From contig CAYPXR010000021.1 of assembly GCA_964414585.1 (NCBI GenBank), positions 83,542-147,541 on the forward strand: 64,000 nucleotides of DNA. Direction: 5' to 3'. The position numbers were made by a program, and so were the translations under genes. Below are positions 42,186 through 50,923 of the stretch, in pieces. This DNA comes from DATEMU01 sp964414585 (GTDB taxonomy: Bacteria > Planctomycetota > Phycisphaerae > UBA1845 > UTPLA1). Below the pieces are notes generated by a model. It worked only from the letters and a program-made list of their open reading frames with translations. It did not search any database and was not told the origin of the DNA. Within the stretch, counting starts at the first letter, position 1. Every line of letters begins with the position of its first letter.

Positions 42186-43874
42186 ATGAGTATCACCCAT
42201 GCCTCAAATCCAAAATCGCAAACCTCCGGACCTCGTGTGATCCATGCCCCGACGGGCACGCAGCTTTCCTGCAAGGGTTGGCATCAGGAGGCGGCCTTGC
42301 GGATGCTGCACAACAACCTCGATCCGAACGTCGCCGAGGACCCGGATCGGTTGATTGTGTATGGAGGCACAGGCAAGGCCGCGCGGAGCTGGTCGGATTT
42401 CGATCGGATTGTCCGCTCGCTGCGATCTCTTGGAAATGACGAAACGCTGCTGGTTCAGAGCGGCCGGGCGGTCGGCGTCGTTCGCACGCACGAGATGGCC
42501 CCGCGAGTTCTGATTTCCAATGCCATGCTCGTGCCGAAGTGGGGGACGTGGGAAGAGTTTCGCCGCCTGGAGGCGATGGGCCTCACGATGTACGGGCAGA
42601 TGACGGCGGGAAGCTGGATCTACATCGGCACGCAGGGGATTTTGCAAGGGACGTACGAGACGTTTGGGGCGGCGGCGAGAAAGCACTTCGGTGGCGATCT
42701 TGTAGGGCGGCTGGTGGTGACCGGCGGCCTTGGCGGAATGGGCGGGGCGCAGCCGTTGGCGGCGACGATGCAGGGTGCGACATGCCTCGTCATCGAGGTC
42801 GATCAACATCGGATTGATCGACGGCTGGAGACCAAATACCTCGATGAAGCGACGGATAAACTCGATGTGGCGTTGGAAAAGATCGGCGCTGCACGCAAGG
42901 CGAAGAAGGCGCTGAGCGTCGGTCTGCTCGGCAACGCGGCGGCGATACTGCCGGAGTTGGTTCGGCGCGGCGTGACGCCCGATCTCCTGACGGACCAGAC
43001 CAGCGCGCACGACCCGCTGAGTGGTTATGTGCCGCATCAGGTGTCGTACGATGAGGCGCTGCGACTTCGTACGAGCGACCCTGAGAATTACGTCAAGCTC
43101 TCCATGGAATCAATGGCGGCGCACGTTCGGGCGATGCTTGCCTTGCAAAAGGCCGGCGCGGTAACCTTCGACTATGGCAACAACATCCGCGCACAGGCAC
43201 AGGCGGCCGGCGTGGCCAATGCTTTTGACATTCCCGGCTTCGTCCCGGAGTTCATCCGCCCGCTCTTTTGTGAAGGCGCGGGGCCGTTTCGCTGGGCAGC
43301 GCTTTCCGGTGACCCGGCGGACATCGCCGCGACGGATGAGGCGGTGCTCCGTCTGTTCCCGAAAAACGAACACCTCGCGCGGTGGATTCGCCTCGCGGGC
43401 GAGCGCGTCGCGTTTCAAGGGTTGCCGGCGCGGATTTGCTGGCTTGGCTACGGCGAGCGGGCCAAGGCCGGTCTGGCTTTCAACGAATTGGTACGCAGCG
43501 GCAAAGTAAAGGCCCCGATCGTCATCGGCCGCGATCATCTCGATTGCGGAAGCGTTGCCAGCCCCAACCGCGAGACGGAAGCAATGAAAGACGGCTCAGA
43601 CGCCATCGCCGACTGGCCGATTCTCAACGCAATGGCCAACACGGCCTGCGGTGCAAGCTGGGTGAGCGTCCATCACGGCGGCGGCGTCGGCATCGGCTAC
43701 TCAATTCACGCAGGCATGGTCTGCGTTGCCGATGGGACGAAGCAGGCCGACGAGCGTCTGGAGCGCGTGCTGACCTGCGACCCGGCGATGGGCATCTTCC
43801 GGCACGTCGACGCGGGCTACGAGCGCGCGGAAGAGGTCGCGAAGAAACGGGCAGTGCATATCCCGAGCGAGTAG
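42186..43874 (+). CDS. hutU: Urocanate hydratase
   Basis: 562 residues, normal length. VIHAPTGTQLSCKGWHQEA, GQMTAGSWIYIGTQGI, GGLGGMGGAQPLAATM (NAD-binding glycine loop) and GRDHLDCGSVASPNRETEAM (catalytic region with the Cys) are diagnostic. It converts urocanate to imidazolonepropionate in histidine degradation. No hutH, hutI or hutG gene is near. A diverged copy of its last ~25 codons follows 1.4 kb downstream. Confidence 0.96.
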   Translation: MSITHASNPKSQTSGPRVIHAPTGTQLSCKGWHQEAALRMLHNNLDPNVAEDPDRLIVYGGTGKAARSWSDFDRIVRSLRSLGNDETLLVQSGRAVGVVRTHEMAPRVLISNAMLVPKWGTWEEFRRLEAMGLTMYGQMTAGSWIYIGTQGILQGTYETFGAAARKHFGGDLVGRLVVTGGLGGMGGAQPLAATMQGATCLVIEVDQHRIDRRLETKYLDEATDKLDVALEKIGAARKAKKALSVGLLGNAAAILPELVRRGVTPDLLTDQTSAHDPLSGYVPHQVSYDEALRLRTSDPENYVKLSMESMAAHVRAMLALQKAGAVTFDYGNNIRAQAQAAGVANAFDIPGFVPEFIRPLFCEGAGPFRWAALSGDPADIAATDEAVLRLFPKNEHLARWIRLAGERVAFQGLPARICWLGYGERAKAGLAFNELVRSGKVKAPIVIGRDHLDCGSVASPNRETEAMKDGSDAIADWPILNAMANTACGASWVSVHHGGGVGIGYSIHAGMVCVADGTKQADERLERVLTCDPAMGIFRHVDAGYERAEEVAKKRAVHIPSE

Positions 43875-43898
43875 CCGTTTCAAGAATTCCTGTTAGCG

Positions 43899-43920
43899 CC
43901 TTTGGCCATAGAGCCAAAGG
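43899..43920. other. Perfect 8-bp hairpin after hutU
   Basis: CCTTTGGC (43899-43906) and GCCAAAGG (43913-43920) flank a 6-nt loop 25 bp after the hutU stop. No T-tract follows, so it is at best a weak terminator or a stabilising hairpin. Confidence 0.3.
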
Positions 43921-44025
43921 AGTGGAAAACCGATTTTACCCAAGCTACCGGAAACAATTAGGGGTATACACTTATCAAGAATGCTCGATGCCATTCCAGA
44001 GAACGGGAATTGTTTGTGAGTGCAC

Positions 44026-44055
44026 TTGAAGTTCAATCGCGAAAATAGATATGAT
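44026..44055 (+). promoter_or_regulatory. Sigma-70-like promoter for the PEP-CTERM gene
   Basis: TTGAAG (44026-44031), 18-bp spacer, TATGAT (44050-44055), 40 bp before ATG 44096. Confidence 0.45.
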
Positions 44056-44095
44056 ATTTTCCGGAATGACACCACGGTGAACGAGGAGGTGGACA

Positions 44096-45271
44096 ATGTG
44101 CGCTCGAACCGCATTTCGCGTTGCTCTATTGGGGATTTCGGTCGCTTTGGGTTCGTCGCGCGAAGCAGTTGGTGACTTTACTCCACCTCCGAACGGTCTC
44201 ACGCCCTATGATACTCCAAACCATTTCTCCAGAACGTTGAAGTGGTCTTTTGCCGACGGCGCGGAGCAATGGCCCGACCCGGGCGGTCCTGCCCCTGATC
44301 CTCCGCTTGACAATTGGGATATCAAGTTAAACACCACAGCGACGACTCCGGAGGGACTCAAGACTCTAACGATCAAATGTCAACACCTGATTCCACCGGT
44401 GTCGCACGGCAATGATGATCGCCCAAATCCAAACAAATTCGAAAAAACCTTGTCGCTTTCACTTCCGAGCGGCGGCAACGCGGAGGTAAGGTCCGCCGGT
44501 GCGAAGCAAATTTTGCATCCGCACGACGGGCATTATGATTTCTTCAAGTACAGAGTGAGTCTTCTTGGCGACGCTGGTAACTTTGTTAATACTGAAGGCG
44601 TTCACTATGGACAACGTAATCCAATTTTCTGGTCTTACCATTCAGGTATTACCCGCGGGACGCTTTCGATGACTCCTAGTTACCAGGATGGCACACTTGG
44701 AGCAACGGTCGGCCCGTTTTCTGTGACTCAAAACAATCAAGGTTTCGGCGGCGAAATCCCGCCAAAAACGACCCCTCAGGGAGATATCCTCTATCCTTCT
44801 GATTACACCATGACGTTCGTGGGCCACAGGGAGTCGGGACGAACGGTAGACTTGGTTTCTGAGACGACCTTGTCATTTCTGGGGGAAACAGATACAGGTT
44901 TCGAGGAGATGGATCTCGCCGGCGCCTCGGAGTTGTTTGTTGGTATGGACGAATTTCTGGTGCCGTCTCTCGGGGCAATTGACCACGACCTTTTCGTTGC
45001 CGTCGATTTGACTCAGTGGCTTAGTTTTCCGACTTCATTTACAGTGGGTGACAACGTTGACATCGTCAATGGACACGCGGATTCGCTGCCGGGTTTTCTC
45101 GTCTCCAATACTCCTGTTGGATTTGATCCAGTTCTGGGGTTCGTGACGTCGAGCCCATATTCTGGCGAAGCGAGTATTGATGCGACGATCGACGGAAAGA
45201 CACCTGAACCCTCTGTCGCGGTATTGTTGCTCGCGGAATTCTTCATCCTTACCCTGAGGCGACGAGGTTGA
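44096..45271 (+). CDS. PEP-CTERM protein, AT-richer than surroundings
   Basis: 391 residues. Signal peptide TAFRVALLGISVALGSSREA; a large beta-rich exported body with no recognised domain (TLSLSLPSGGNAEVRS, NEGVH-like loops); and a C-terminal TPEPSVAVLLLAEFFILTLR plus Arg-Arg-Gly signal. GAGGAGGTGG precedes the ATG. Codon use is visibly less GC-biased than hutU, hinting at later acquisition. It sits between intact hutU and a hutU remnant, with its stop directly abutting the remnant. Confidence 0.72.
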   Translation: MCARTAFRVALLGISVALGSSREAVGDFTPPPNGLTPYDTPNHFSRTLKWSFADGAEQWPDPGGPAPDPPLDNWDIKLNTTATTPEGLKTLTIKCQHLIPPVSHGNDDRPNPNKFEKTLSLSLPSGGNAEVRSAGAKQILHPHDGHYDFFKYRVSLLGDAGNFVNTEGVHYGQRNPIFWSYHSGITRGTLSMTPSYQDGTLGATVGPFSVTQNNQGFGGEIPPKTTPQGDILYPSDYTMTFVGHRESGRTVDLVSETTLSFLGETDTGFEEMDLAGASELFVGMDEFLVPSLGAIDHDLFVAVDLTQWLSFPTSFTVGDNVDIVNGHADSLPGFLVSNTPVGFDPVLGFVTSSPYSGEASIDATIDGKTPEPSVAVLLLAEFFILTLRRRG

Positions 45272-45356
45272 CGATGGGGACTTCCGGCGCGTGGATTCGG
45301 GCTATGAACGAGCGGAGGAAGCCAGGCCCAAACGCGGCGCCAAGATTCCCGAATGA
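45272..45356 (+). pseudogene. Diverged remnant of a hutU 3' end
   Basis: From about 45272 the plus strand reads D-D-G-D-FRRVDSGYERAEEA and ends KIPE-stop, matching the hutU end AMG-IFRHVDAGYERAEEV...HIPSE-stop. A one-base deletion near ATGGG(G) breaks the frame at the upstream end and the rest of hutU is absent. Nucleotide identity is moderate, so it is not a fresh duplication of the neighbouring hutU. Confidence 0.7.
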
Positions 45357-45371
45357 TCTCGATGGGTGAAG

Positions 45372-46004
45372 CTACGGCAAATTCACGCTGGCCGAATAAA
45401 TAATCTCGGCGATCAGAAGAATTGCGAATGAAATGGCCGAAACAAGCGGCGCGTTCTTTGTGCTAATTTCTGCTTCCAGTTTCACTAGTCCAAGCTTCGG
45501 ACCCAACCGGTGCCACATTACCAACCCGAGAATCGTGCAGATTGCACCGAACGCGACTAATTGCCAGAGCATTGCGCCAAATCGAAGGATGTCATTCGCA
45601 TCGCCGGCGGTGATAAACCCGCCTACTCCGAGATAAAGTCCGTTTGCCAACAGGCAGAAACCGGCAAAGAAACAGACAAGTTGCTTCCACCAGGTCTTGT
45701 ATCGCCACACTGCAGCGACGATAACCAGCGGCGCAGTCGCGCCGAAAATCGGTCCTGACCAGGCCACGTAGAGCGGCTTGGGGTTTCTCGATAGATCCGT
45801 TCTGGAAAACTGCAATGGGTTGAGTATGACTTGTTCGACGGTCCCGCCGGAAGTCAGGGCGCCGATGACGTGACCGGTTTCATGTAGCAGCTGCATGAGC
45901 AGCCAGCACGCAGGCAAAAAGGTACAAACCAAAATCCAGCGACCTGATCGGATCATTGCTTGGATTGCGGTACTCTTACTCGGCGGCTTCGGAGTGATAC
46001 TCAC
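45372..46004 (-). CDS. M50-like zinc metalloprotease family membrane protein
   Basis: 210 residues, GTG start at 46004 directly after the stop of the upstream M1 gene. Five or so transmembrane helices; the first contains LLHETGHVIGALTSGG, i.e. the HExxH zinc motif within a membrane helix, and GDANDILRFGAM could supply the third ligand Asp typical of intramembrane M50 proteases. Site-2-type proteases cut membrane-bound regulators; the substrate is unknown. Lower GC than neighbours. It may be coupled to the M1 aminopeptidase gene. Confidence 0.65.
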   Translation of the reverse strand: MSITPKPPSKSTAIQAMIRSGRWILVCTFLPACWLLMQLLHETGHVIGALTSGGTVEQVILNPLQFSRTDLSRNPKPLYVAWSGPIFGATAPLVIVAAVWRYKTWWKQLVCFFAGFCLLANGLYLGVGGFITAGDANDILRFGAMLWQLVAFGAICTILGLVMWHRLGPKLGLVKLEAEISTKNAPLVSAISFAILLIAEIIYSASVNLP

Positions 46005-48608
46005 TCATTTCGTCGACGTCGATATTTTCTCGTGATGTTCCATCGCCGATCCGTGCTCTTCGGCTTCGAGTTTCTTCAGGCGATCCTTGAGCTTTTCGCA
46101 TTCTTTCTTGAGTTCCGCCAGTTGATCCAGCAAATCTCCCACGGCCGCCTTCGGCGGGCCTGCTGCGCGGATTTTCTTGGCGGCTTCCTTGGCGGCCGAA
46201 CGGGCACGCGGACCGCCAAGCTTCGCGAGTCGGTCAATCTCCGGAAGCGCGGAACGGGCGGACCGACCCATTTCACCGAGCGAGCCCAAAGCGGCCATTT
46301 GCAATCGGCGCGACCCATTCTTCAGGCACCCGGTCATCGCCTCGACCACCCGATTTTTGTCCTCGTCGCGCACGTCCTCTTTCTTCATCACTTCGCTCAG
46401 CGCCTGCACGGCGGCTCGGCGACAGGCATGGGGTTTCGCCGTTGCCGTCCAACCGATGATGAGGTCGAGCGCGTTGACGCCGCAGTGGTCGCCGAGCGCC
46501 TCGATGACGGCGCTGCGGATGACTTCGTTGTCGGAATCTCGCGACAGCAACGGCTCCAGGAATTCCTGCACGCCCTCCTCGGCGACGTCGGCGTAGGCCT
46601 TGATCGCGTTGGCTTCGACGCGGTAACTGGGGTCGCCCTTGTCCGCGATCGCCTTGAGCGCCTGGGCGACTTTCTCGTCGTCGCCGAACTTGCCGAGCGC
46701 TTCGACGACCGCTGCGCGGGCCTTGGCGTTCTTCACGGTGACGGCAGCCAGCAGCGCGTCGCGAGCTTCGTCCTCTCCGCTATCCCCCAGCGTCTGTGCG
46801 ATCGCAGACTGAACGGCCCAGAAGGGTTCCTTCTGGAGCCGGTCGGCCAATACGCGGATGTCTTCGATTCGATTGCCTTCCCCCAGATGCTTGGCAGCGC
46901 GGAGTCGACCGACGGGGTTCGGATCGTCGGCGAGTTGAGCCAGCCAGAGATCGCGCGGCATGTCGACGTCCAGGCTCATCAGCACCGCCTGATCGGGATC
47001 AATCCGCACCATCGTCGGCCGCTTGGCCAGCGGAATGTAGAACCGGTCTTTCTTTTCGGTCATTTCGTGGGTCACGCTGAACGGCGGATCCGCTGAACCG
47101 AAATTGAACGAGACCTTGAGCGGGAAAAAGTAGGCATCCTCTTTTTGCTTCTGTTCCACTTCGACGGAGGCCATCTGGTCTTCCGCGATCCATTTGTAGC
47201 GCACTTTCACTTCGGGCGCGCCCGGCCTCTCCGTCCAATCGTAGAAGAACCGGCCCATGGCCCGGCCGGTTACTTCTTCAATGGTTCGGCGAAGATCGCC
47301 GGTCTCGACGGTCTGGTGGCTGAACCGCTTGCAATACGCGTTGATCGACTTCCAAAAGACCTCGTCGCCCAGCCGGCGCCGGATCATATGCAGGACCCAG
47401 GCGCCTTTGGGATAGGCGCGGCTGTCGAACTGCTCGTCGGGATCGCCATAGTCGTAATAGACGATCGGCTTGTCCTTGCCTCCGTTGATCGCCGCTTCGG
47501 CCTTACGGCTCATGTTGATGGCGAACTCCTCCTCGCCGAGGCTTTTTTCATCCCAGAGGGCTTCGAAATAGCTGGCGAAGCCTTCGTTGAGCCAGATGTG
47601 CGCCCAGTCGCGGCAAGTCAGCAGGTCTCCCCACCATTGATGGGCCAGTTCGTGCGAAACGAGGCCCTCGCTGTCGTCGTCGAGATGGGCGCGATCGTCG
47701 TGCAGCGTGCTCTCCGTCAGCGTCGTCGCGCTGGTGTTCTCCATGCCGCCGCCGAAGTTATAGCAGCAGACCTGGGCGTACTTGTCCCAGGCGTACTCGA
47801 CGCCGATCTTTTCGCTGAAAAACTCGAGCATGGCCGGCGTGTTGTGGAAGGAGTTGTCGATCTTCTCCTTGAATTTGTCGCGGACGTAGTAGCTGACCGG
47901 CTTGTCCCGCCACTTCTCAGTCTTGCAGAAAAAGTCGCCCACGACGAGCGTCATCAAATACGAAACGTGCGGCTGATCCTGGAGCCAGTGAAAGGTCTTG
48001 GTCCCGTCGGAATTCTTCTTTTCCTCCAGGAGGCGGCCGTTGCTGATGGCGATGTTCGGATCGTCCACGGTGCAGGTGATCTCGGTCGTCTGCTTCTCGT
48101 CGGGGTGATCGAAGCAGGGGACCCAAAAACGATTGGTGATGGATTCGCCCTGCGACCACATGACGTAGGGGGCCTCGGGGTCTTCTTTGGACGGCGCGAA
48201 GAAGGACAGTCCCGACGGCGGGTCGGTCACGGTGTAATCCATTTGGACGGTCAGCTTTTGGCCGGTGGGAAGGGGCTTGGGCAGGACCAAAGTGATGTGT
48301 TCGCCGTCATTCTGAAAATCGCAAGGCGCCGGCTTTCCGTCAAACATCTCGATGGTCACATTCTTCGGATCGAAGCCGACGGCGTCGAGTTGGATCGTCT
48401 TCACGTCGCGAAGCGCCGCCATGTCCAGCGTCGCGTGCGCCTTGAGGGTCTTGGCCTTCAAATCGACGCGACTGTCCAGGCGGATATGGAGCATGTCCAT
48501 CGGCCGGTCGGCGGGGTAATGCCGCGCCGGCTCGGCGGCGGCGAATCCGGCGATGAAGACCACGGATAACGCGAGACGATTGAACGGTCGAACAACGAAG
48601 CACTTCAT
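46005..48608 (-). CDS. M1 family aminopeptidase with C-terminal HEAT repeats
   Basis: 867 residues from ATG 48608, with GGAGGAG upstream; the longer frame before it is discarded. A signal peptide (LALSVVFIAGFAAAEPA) marks export. The substrate motif GGMENTSATT (GAMEN-like, near residue 288) and HELAHQWWGDLL followed by WLNEGFASYFEAL (HExxH-x18-E, near 318) show an active zinc aminopeptidase. Residues ~560-830 are HEAT-like helical repeats (RDALLAAVTVKNAKARAAVV and repeats), and the end is coiled coil (LKKECEKLKDRLKKLEAEE). The C-terminal region may be a docking scaffold. Confidence 0.9.
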   Translation of the reverse strand: MKCFVVRPFNRLALSVVFIAGFAAAEPARHYPADRPMDMLHIRLDSRVDLKAKTLKAHATLDMAALRDVKTIQLDAVGFDPKNVTIEMFDGKPAPCDFQNDGEHITLVLPKPLPTGQKLTVQMDYTVTDPPSGLSFFAPSKEDPEAPYVMWSQGESITNRFWVPCFDHPDEKQTTEITCTVDDPNIAISNGRLLEEKKNSDGTKTFHWLQDQPHVSYLMTLVVGDFFCKTEKWRDKPVSYYVRDKFKEKIDNSFHNTPAMLEFFSEKIGVEYAWDKYAQVCCYNFGGGMENTSATTLTESTLHDDRAHLDDDSEGLVSHELAHQWWGDLLTCRDWAHIWLNEGFASYFEALWDEKSLGEEEFAINMSRKAEAAINGGKDKPIVYYDYGDPDEQFDSRAYPKGAWVLHMIRRRLGDEVFWKSINAYCKRFSHQTVETGDLRRTIEEVTGRAMGRFFYDWTERPGAPEVKVRYKWIAEDQMASVEVEQKQKEDAYFFPLKVSFNFGSADPPFSVTHEMTEKKDRFYIPLAKRPTMVRIDPDQAVLMSLDVDMPRDLWLAQLADDPNPVGRLRAAKHLGEGNRIEDIRVLADRLQKEPFWAVQSAIAQTLGDSGEDEARDALLAAVTVKNAKARAAVVEALGKFGDDEKVAQALKAIADKGDPSYRVEANAIKAYADVAEEGVQEFLEPLLSRDSDNEVIRSAVIEALGDHCGVNALDLIIGWTATAKPHACRRAAVQALSEVMKKEDVRDEDKNRVVEAMTGCLKNGSRRLQMAALGSLGEMGRSARSALPEIDRLAKLGGPRARSAAKEAAKKIRAAGPPKAAVGDLLDQLAELKKECEKLKDRLKKLEAEEHGSAMEHHEKISTSTK

Positions 48609-48657
48609 GCGACACTCTCCTCCGGGGGGAAGCCAAAGACCCAGTGGATCCAGTGTA

Positions 48658-49224
48658 TCACGAAGGCGGCAGTAGGCCCAAGTCCGCGGCGGCCCCCTGC
48701 ATCGCAGTGATGCAATTTGTGATGTGGTCGTCGAGCGTAAGGCCGAGCAATTCGGCCCCGGCGGTGATGTCCTCGCGCTTGACGTTGGCGGCAAAGGTCG
48801 ATGTTTTCATCTTTTTCTTGACGGATGCCGGTGCGAGGCCCTCCAGCCGGGTCGGCCGGACGAGGGCGGAAGCGGTCAGAAATCCGCAAAGCTCGTCCAC
48901 GGCGAAAAGCGCCTTGCGAATCGGCCGGTCGCGCGGGTATTCATCCTGGTTCCAATCGGCATGGGCCATGATCGCGCCGATGATTTCCTCGTCAACGCTT
49001 TTTTCGCGGAGGATCTTTGCCCCTTCGTGTGTGTGATCCGGCGGATTGGGCCAGCGTTCGTAGTCGAAATCATGCAATAACCCGGCGATGCCCCATTGAT
49101 CGGCGTCTCCGCCGAAGATCCACGCGTAGTGCCGCATCGCCGCCTCGACGGCGAGCATGTGCTTGCGCAGGGAATCCGATTGAACGTATTCGCAGAGCAA
49201 GTCCCAGGCTTCGTCCCGAGTCAT
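48658..49224 (-). CDS. HD-domain phosphohydrolase
   Basis: 188 residues. An HD pair in AGLLHDFDYERWPN with upstream His (LRKHMLAVEAAMRHY) and downstream HADWN and LFAVDEL Asp fit the HDIG-like metal-dependent phosphohydrolase fold. Such enzymes often act on nucleotides; no substrate is predictable. It overlaps asd by 4 bp downstream of it, so the two are cotranscribed and coupled. Confidence 0.82.
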   Translation of the reverse strand: MTRDEAWDLLCEYVQSDSLRKHMLAVEAAMRHYAWIFGGDADQWGIAGLLHDFDYERWPNPPDHTHEGAKILREKSVDEEIIGAIMAHADWNQDEYPRDRPIRKALFAVDELCGFLTASALVRPTRLEGLAPASVKKKMKTSTFAANVKREDITAGAELLGLTLDDHITNCITAMQGAAADLGLLPPS

Positions 49225-50216
49225 ATCCGCTCCGCAATCTGCACGGCGTTCAGGGCCGCGCCTTTTCGGAGTTGGTCACCGCTGACGAATAGATCGAGGC
49301 CGTGGCCGCCCATCAGGCTGGCGTCCTGGCGGATGCGGCCGACCAGCACGTCGTCTTTCCCGGAGGCGTCGATCGGCATCGGAAAATAATTCGCGGTGCG
49401 GTCATCGACAATTTTCACGCCAGGGGCCTTCGACAGGACTTCGCGGGCTTCCTGTTCGCTGATCGGTTCATCGAAGGTGAGGTTGATCGACTCGCTATGT
49501 GCGCGGAGGACTGGCACGCGGATGCACGTCGCCGTGATGGCCATGTGCGGCTCGTTGAAAATCTTCCGCGTCTCCAGAATCATTTTCGATTCCTCGACGT
49601 TGTAGCCGTCCGGGCCGATGGTCGTGTTGTGGGAAAAGAGATTAAAGGCGATGGCGTGGGGGAATACCTTTGGCGAGGCCTTCTTGCCAGCCAATACGTC
49701 GCGAGATTGATCCTCCAATTCCTGCATCGCCTGCCAGCCTGCGCCGCTGGCGGCCTGATAGGTGCTGACAACGATTCGTTTGACGCGGCGATGGCGATGC
49801 AGCGGCCAGACCGCCATGTTCATGATGATCGTCGAACAGTTGGGGTTGGCGATCAGCTTCGCGTCGCCGATGGCGTCAGGATTGACCTCAGGAATGACGA
49901 GCGGCACTTCGGCGTCCATCCGAAAGGCGGAACTGTTGTCAACGACGCGCGCCCCTGCTTCCATGGCGATCGGCGCCCACGTCCGGCTCGGCCCTGCCCC
50001 GGCGCTGAAGAGGGCGATATTGATATTCTTAAAGCTCTCCGGTTTGACCTCCTCCACGGTCAAAGTCCGACCGCCAAAGGGGACCTTGCCGCCGGCCGAG
50101 CGCGAGGAGGCCAACAAACGCAACTCGCCAATCTCCCATTTCCTCTCCTGGAGAATGGAGAGAAACTCCCGCCCGACGGCGCCGGTCGCCCCGAGAATCG
50201 CTACATTTCGTTTCAT
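49221..50216 (-). CDS. asd: Aspartate-semialdehyde dehydrogenase
   Basis: 331 residues. NVAILGATGAVGREFLSIL is the NADP-binding start; NPNCSTIIMNMAVWPL holds the catalytic Cys; STYQAASGAG and a His-containing C-terminal segment complete the active site. It reduces aspartyl phosphate to the semialdehyde on the way to lysine, threonine, methionine and diaminopimelate. Divergent from the cyclase-family gene, 90 bp apart. Confidence 0.95.
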   Translation of the reverse strand: MKRNVAILGATGAVGREFLSILQERKWEIGELRLLASSRSAGGKVPFGGRTLTVEEVKPESFKNINIALFSAGAGPSRTWAPIAMEAGARVVDNSSAFRMDAEVPLVIPEVNPDAIGDAKLIANPNCSTIIMNMAVWPLHRHRRVKRIVVSTYQAASGAGWQAMQELEDQSRDVLAGKKASPKVFPHAIAFNLFSHNTTIGPDGYNVEESKMILETRKIFNEPHMAITATCIRVPVLRAHSESINLTFDEPISEQEAREVLSKAPGVKIVDDRTANYFPMPIDASGKDDVLVGRIRQDASLMGGHGLDLFVSGDQLRKGAALNAVQIAERI

Positions 50217-50305
50217 GACAGTCGTCCTTTACGATACTCCTTGATCGGATCGAGTATAGTCCGCGGTTGAGGACCGGCCAAACGTACGGTCGCCGGGAAT
50301 TCGAC

Positions 50306-50923
50306 ATGATCTACGACATCACTCCACCGATCACCGAGTCGCTGGCCGTCTGGCCCGGCGATACCGCGCCGACGCGGGAGGTCCTCTGCGACATCGCCAA
50401 GGGCGCGAATATCACCCTCTCGACGCTTCGCGCGACGGTCCATCTCGGCGCGCACGCCGACGGGCCGAATCACTACGGCGCCGGAGCGCCGGCCATACAC
50501 GAAAGGAGCCTGAATTATTACCTGGGCCCTTGCCAGGTGGTTCGCCTCGCGGCGTCGAAAGGCAAATCCATCAAGCCCGATCAAATTGCCGTGGCGATCC
50601 GGGCGCCTCGTGTGTTGTTGGCGACCGGGACGTATCTGAATTCATCGCGATTTCAGGAAGACTTCGCGGCCCTCTCGCCGGAGTTGGTCGACTGGTTGCA
50701 CGACCGCGGCGTGATCACCGTCGGGGTCGATACGCCGAGCGTCGATTTGTTTTCGTCGAAAGATCTGCCGGTTCATCACGCATTCCTGCGAAACGACATG
50801 GCCATCCTCGAAGGACTTGTGCTAGGAGATGTGCCCGAGGGTCACTACGAGTTGATCGCCTTGCCGCTTCCTCTTGTCGGGTTCGACGGCAGTCCCGTCC
50901 GGGCCGTCCTTCGTCCGATTTAG
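50306..50923 (+). CDS. Cyclase-family protein, kynurenine formamidase-like
   Basis: 205 residues from ATG 50306; an upstream in-frame ATG adds 13 residues without a ribosome site. HLGAHADGPNHYG near residue 47 corresponds to the HxGTHxDxPxH zinc motif (Thr as Ala), and GVDTPSVD to a later conserved turn. KynB opens N-formylkynurenine; other members act on isatin or unknown lactams. No other tryptophan-degradation gene is present, so the substrate stays open. It converges with the PPIase gene (4-bp overlap of stops). Confidence 0.75.
   Translation: MIYDITPPITESLAVWPGDTAPTREVLCDIAKGANITLSTLRATVHLGAHADGPNHYGAGAPAIHERSLNYYLGPCQVVRLAASKGKSIKPDQIAVAIRAPRVLLATGTYLNSSRFQEDFAALSPELVDWLHDRGVITVGVDTPSVDLFSSKDLPVHHAFLRNDMAILEGLVLGDVPEGHYELIALPLPLVGFDGSPVRAVLRPI

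Noticed and set aside
47145..48569. 474-codon open frame on the plus strand
   Set aside because: Antisense to the M1 aminopeptidase active-site region.
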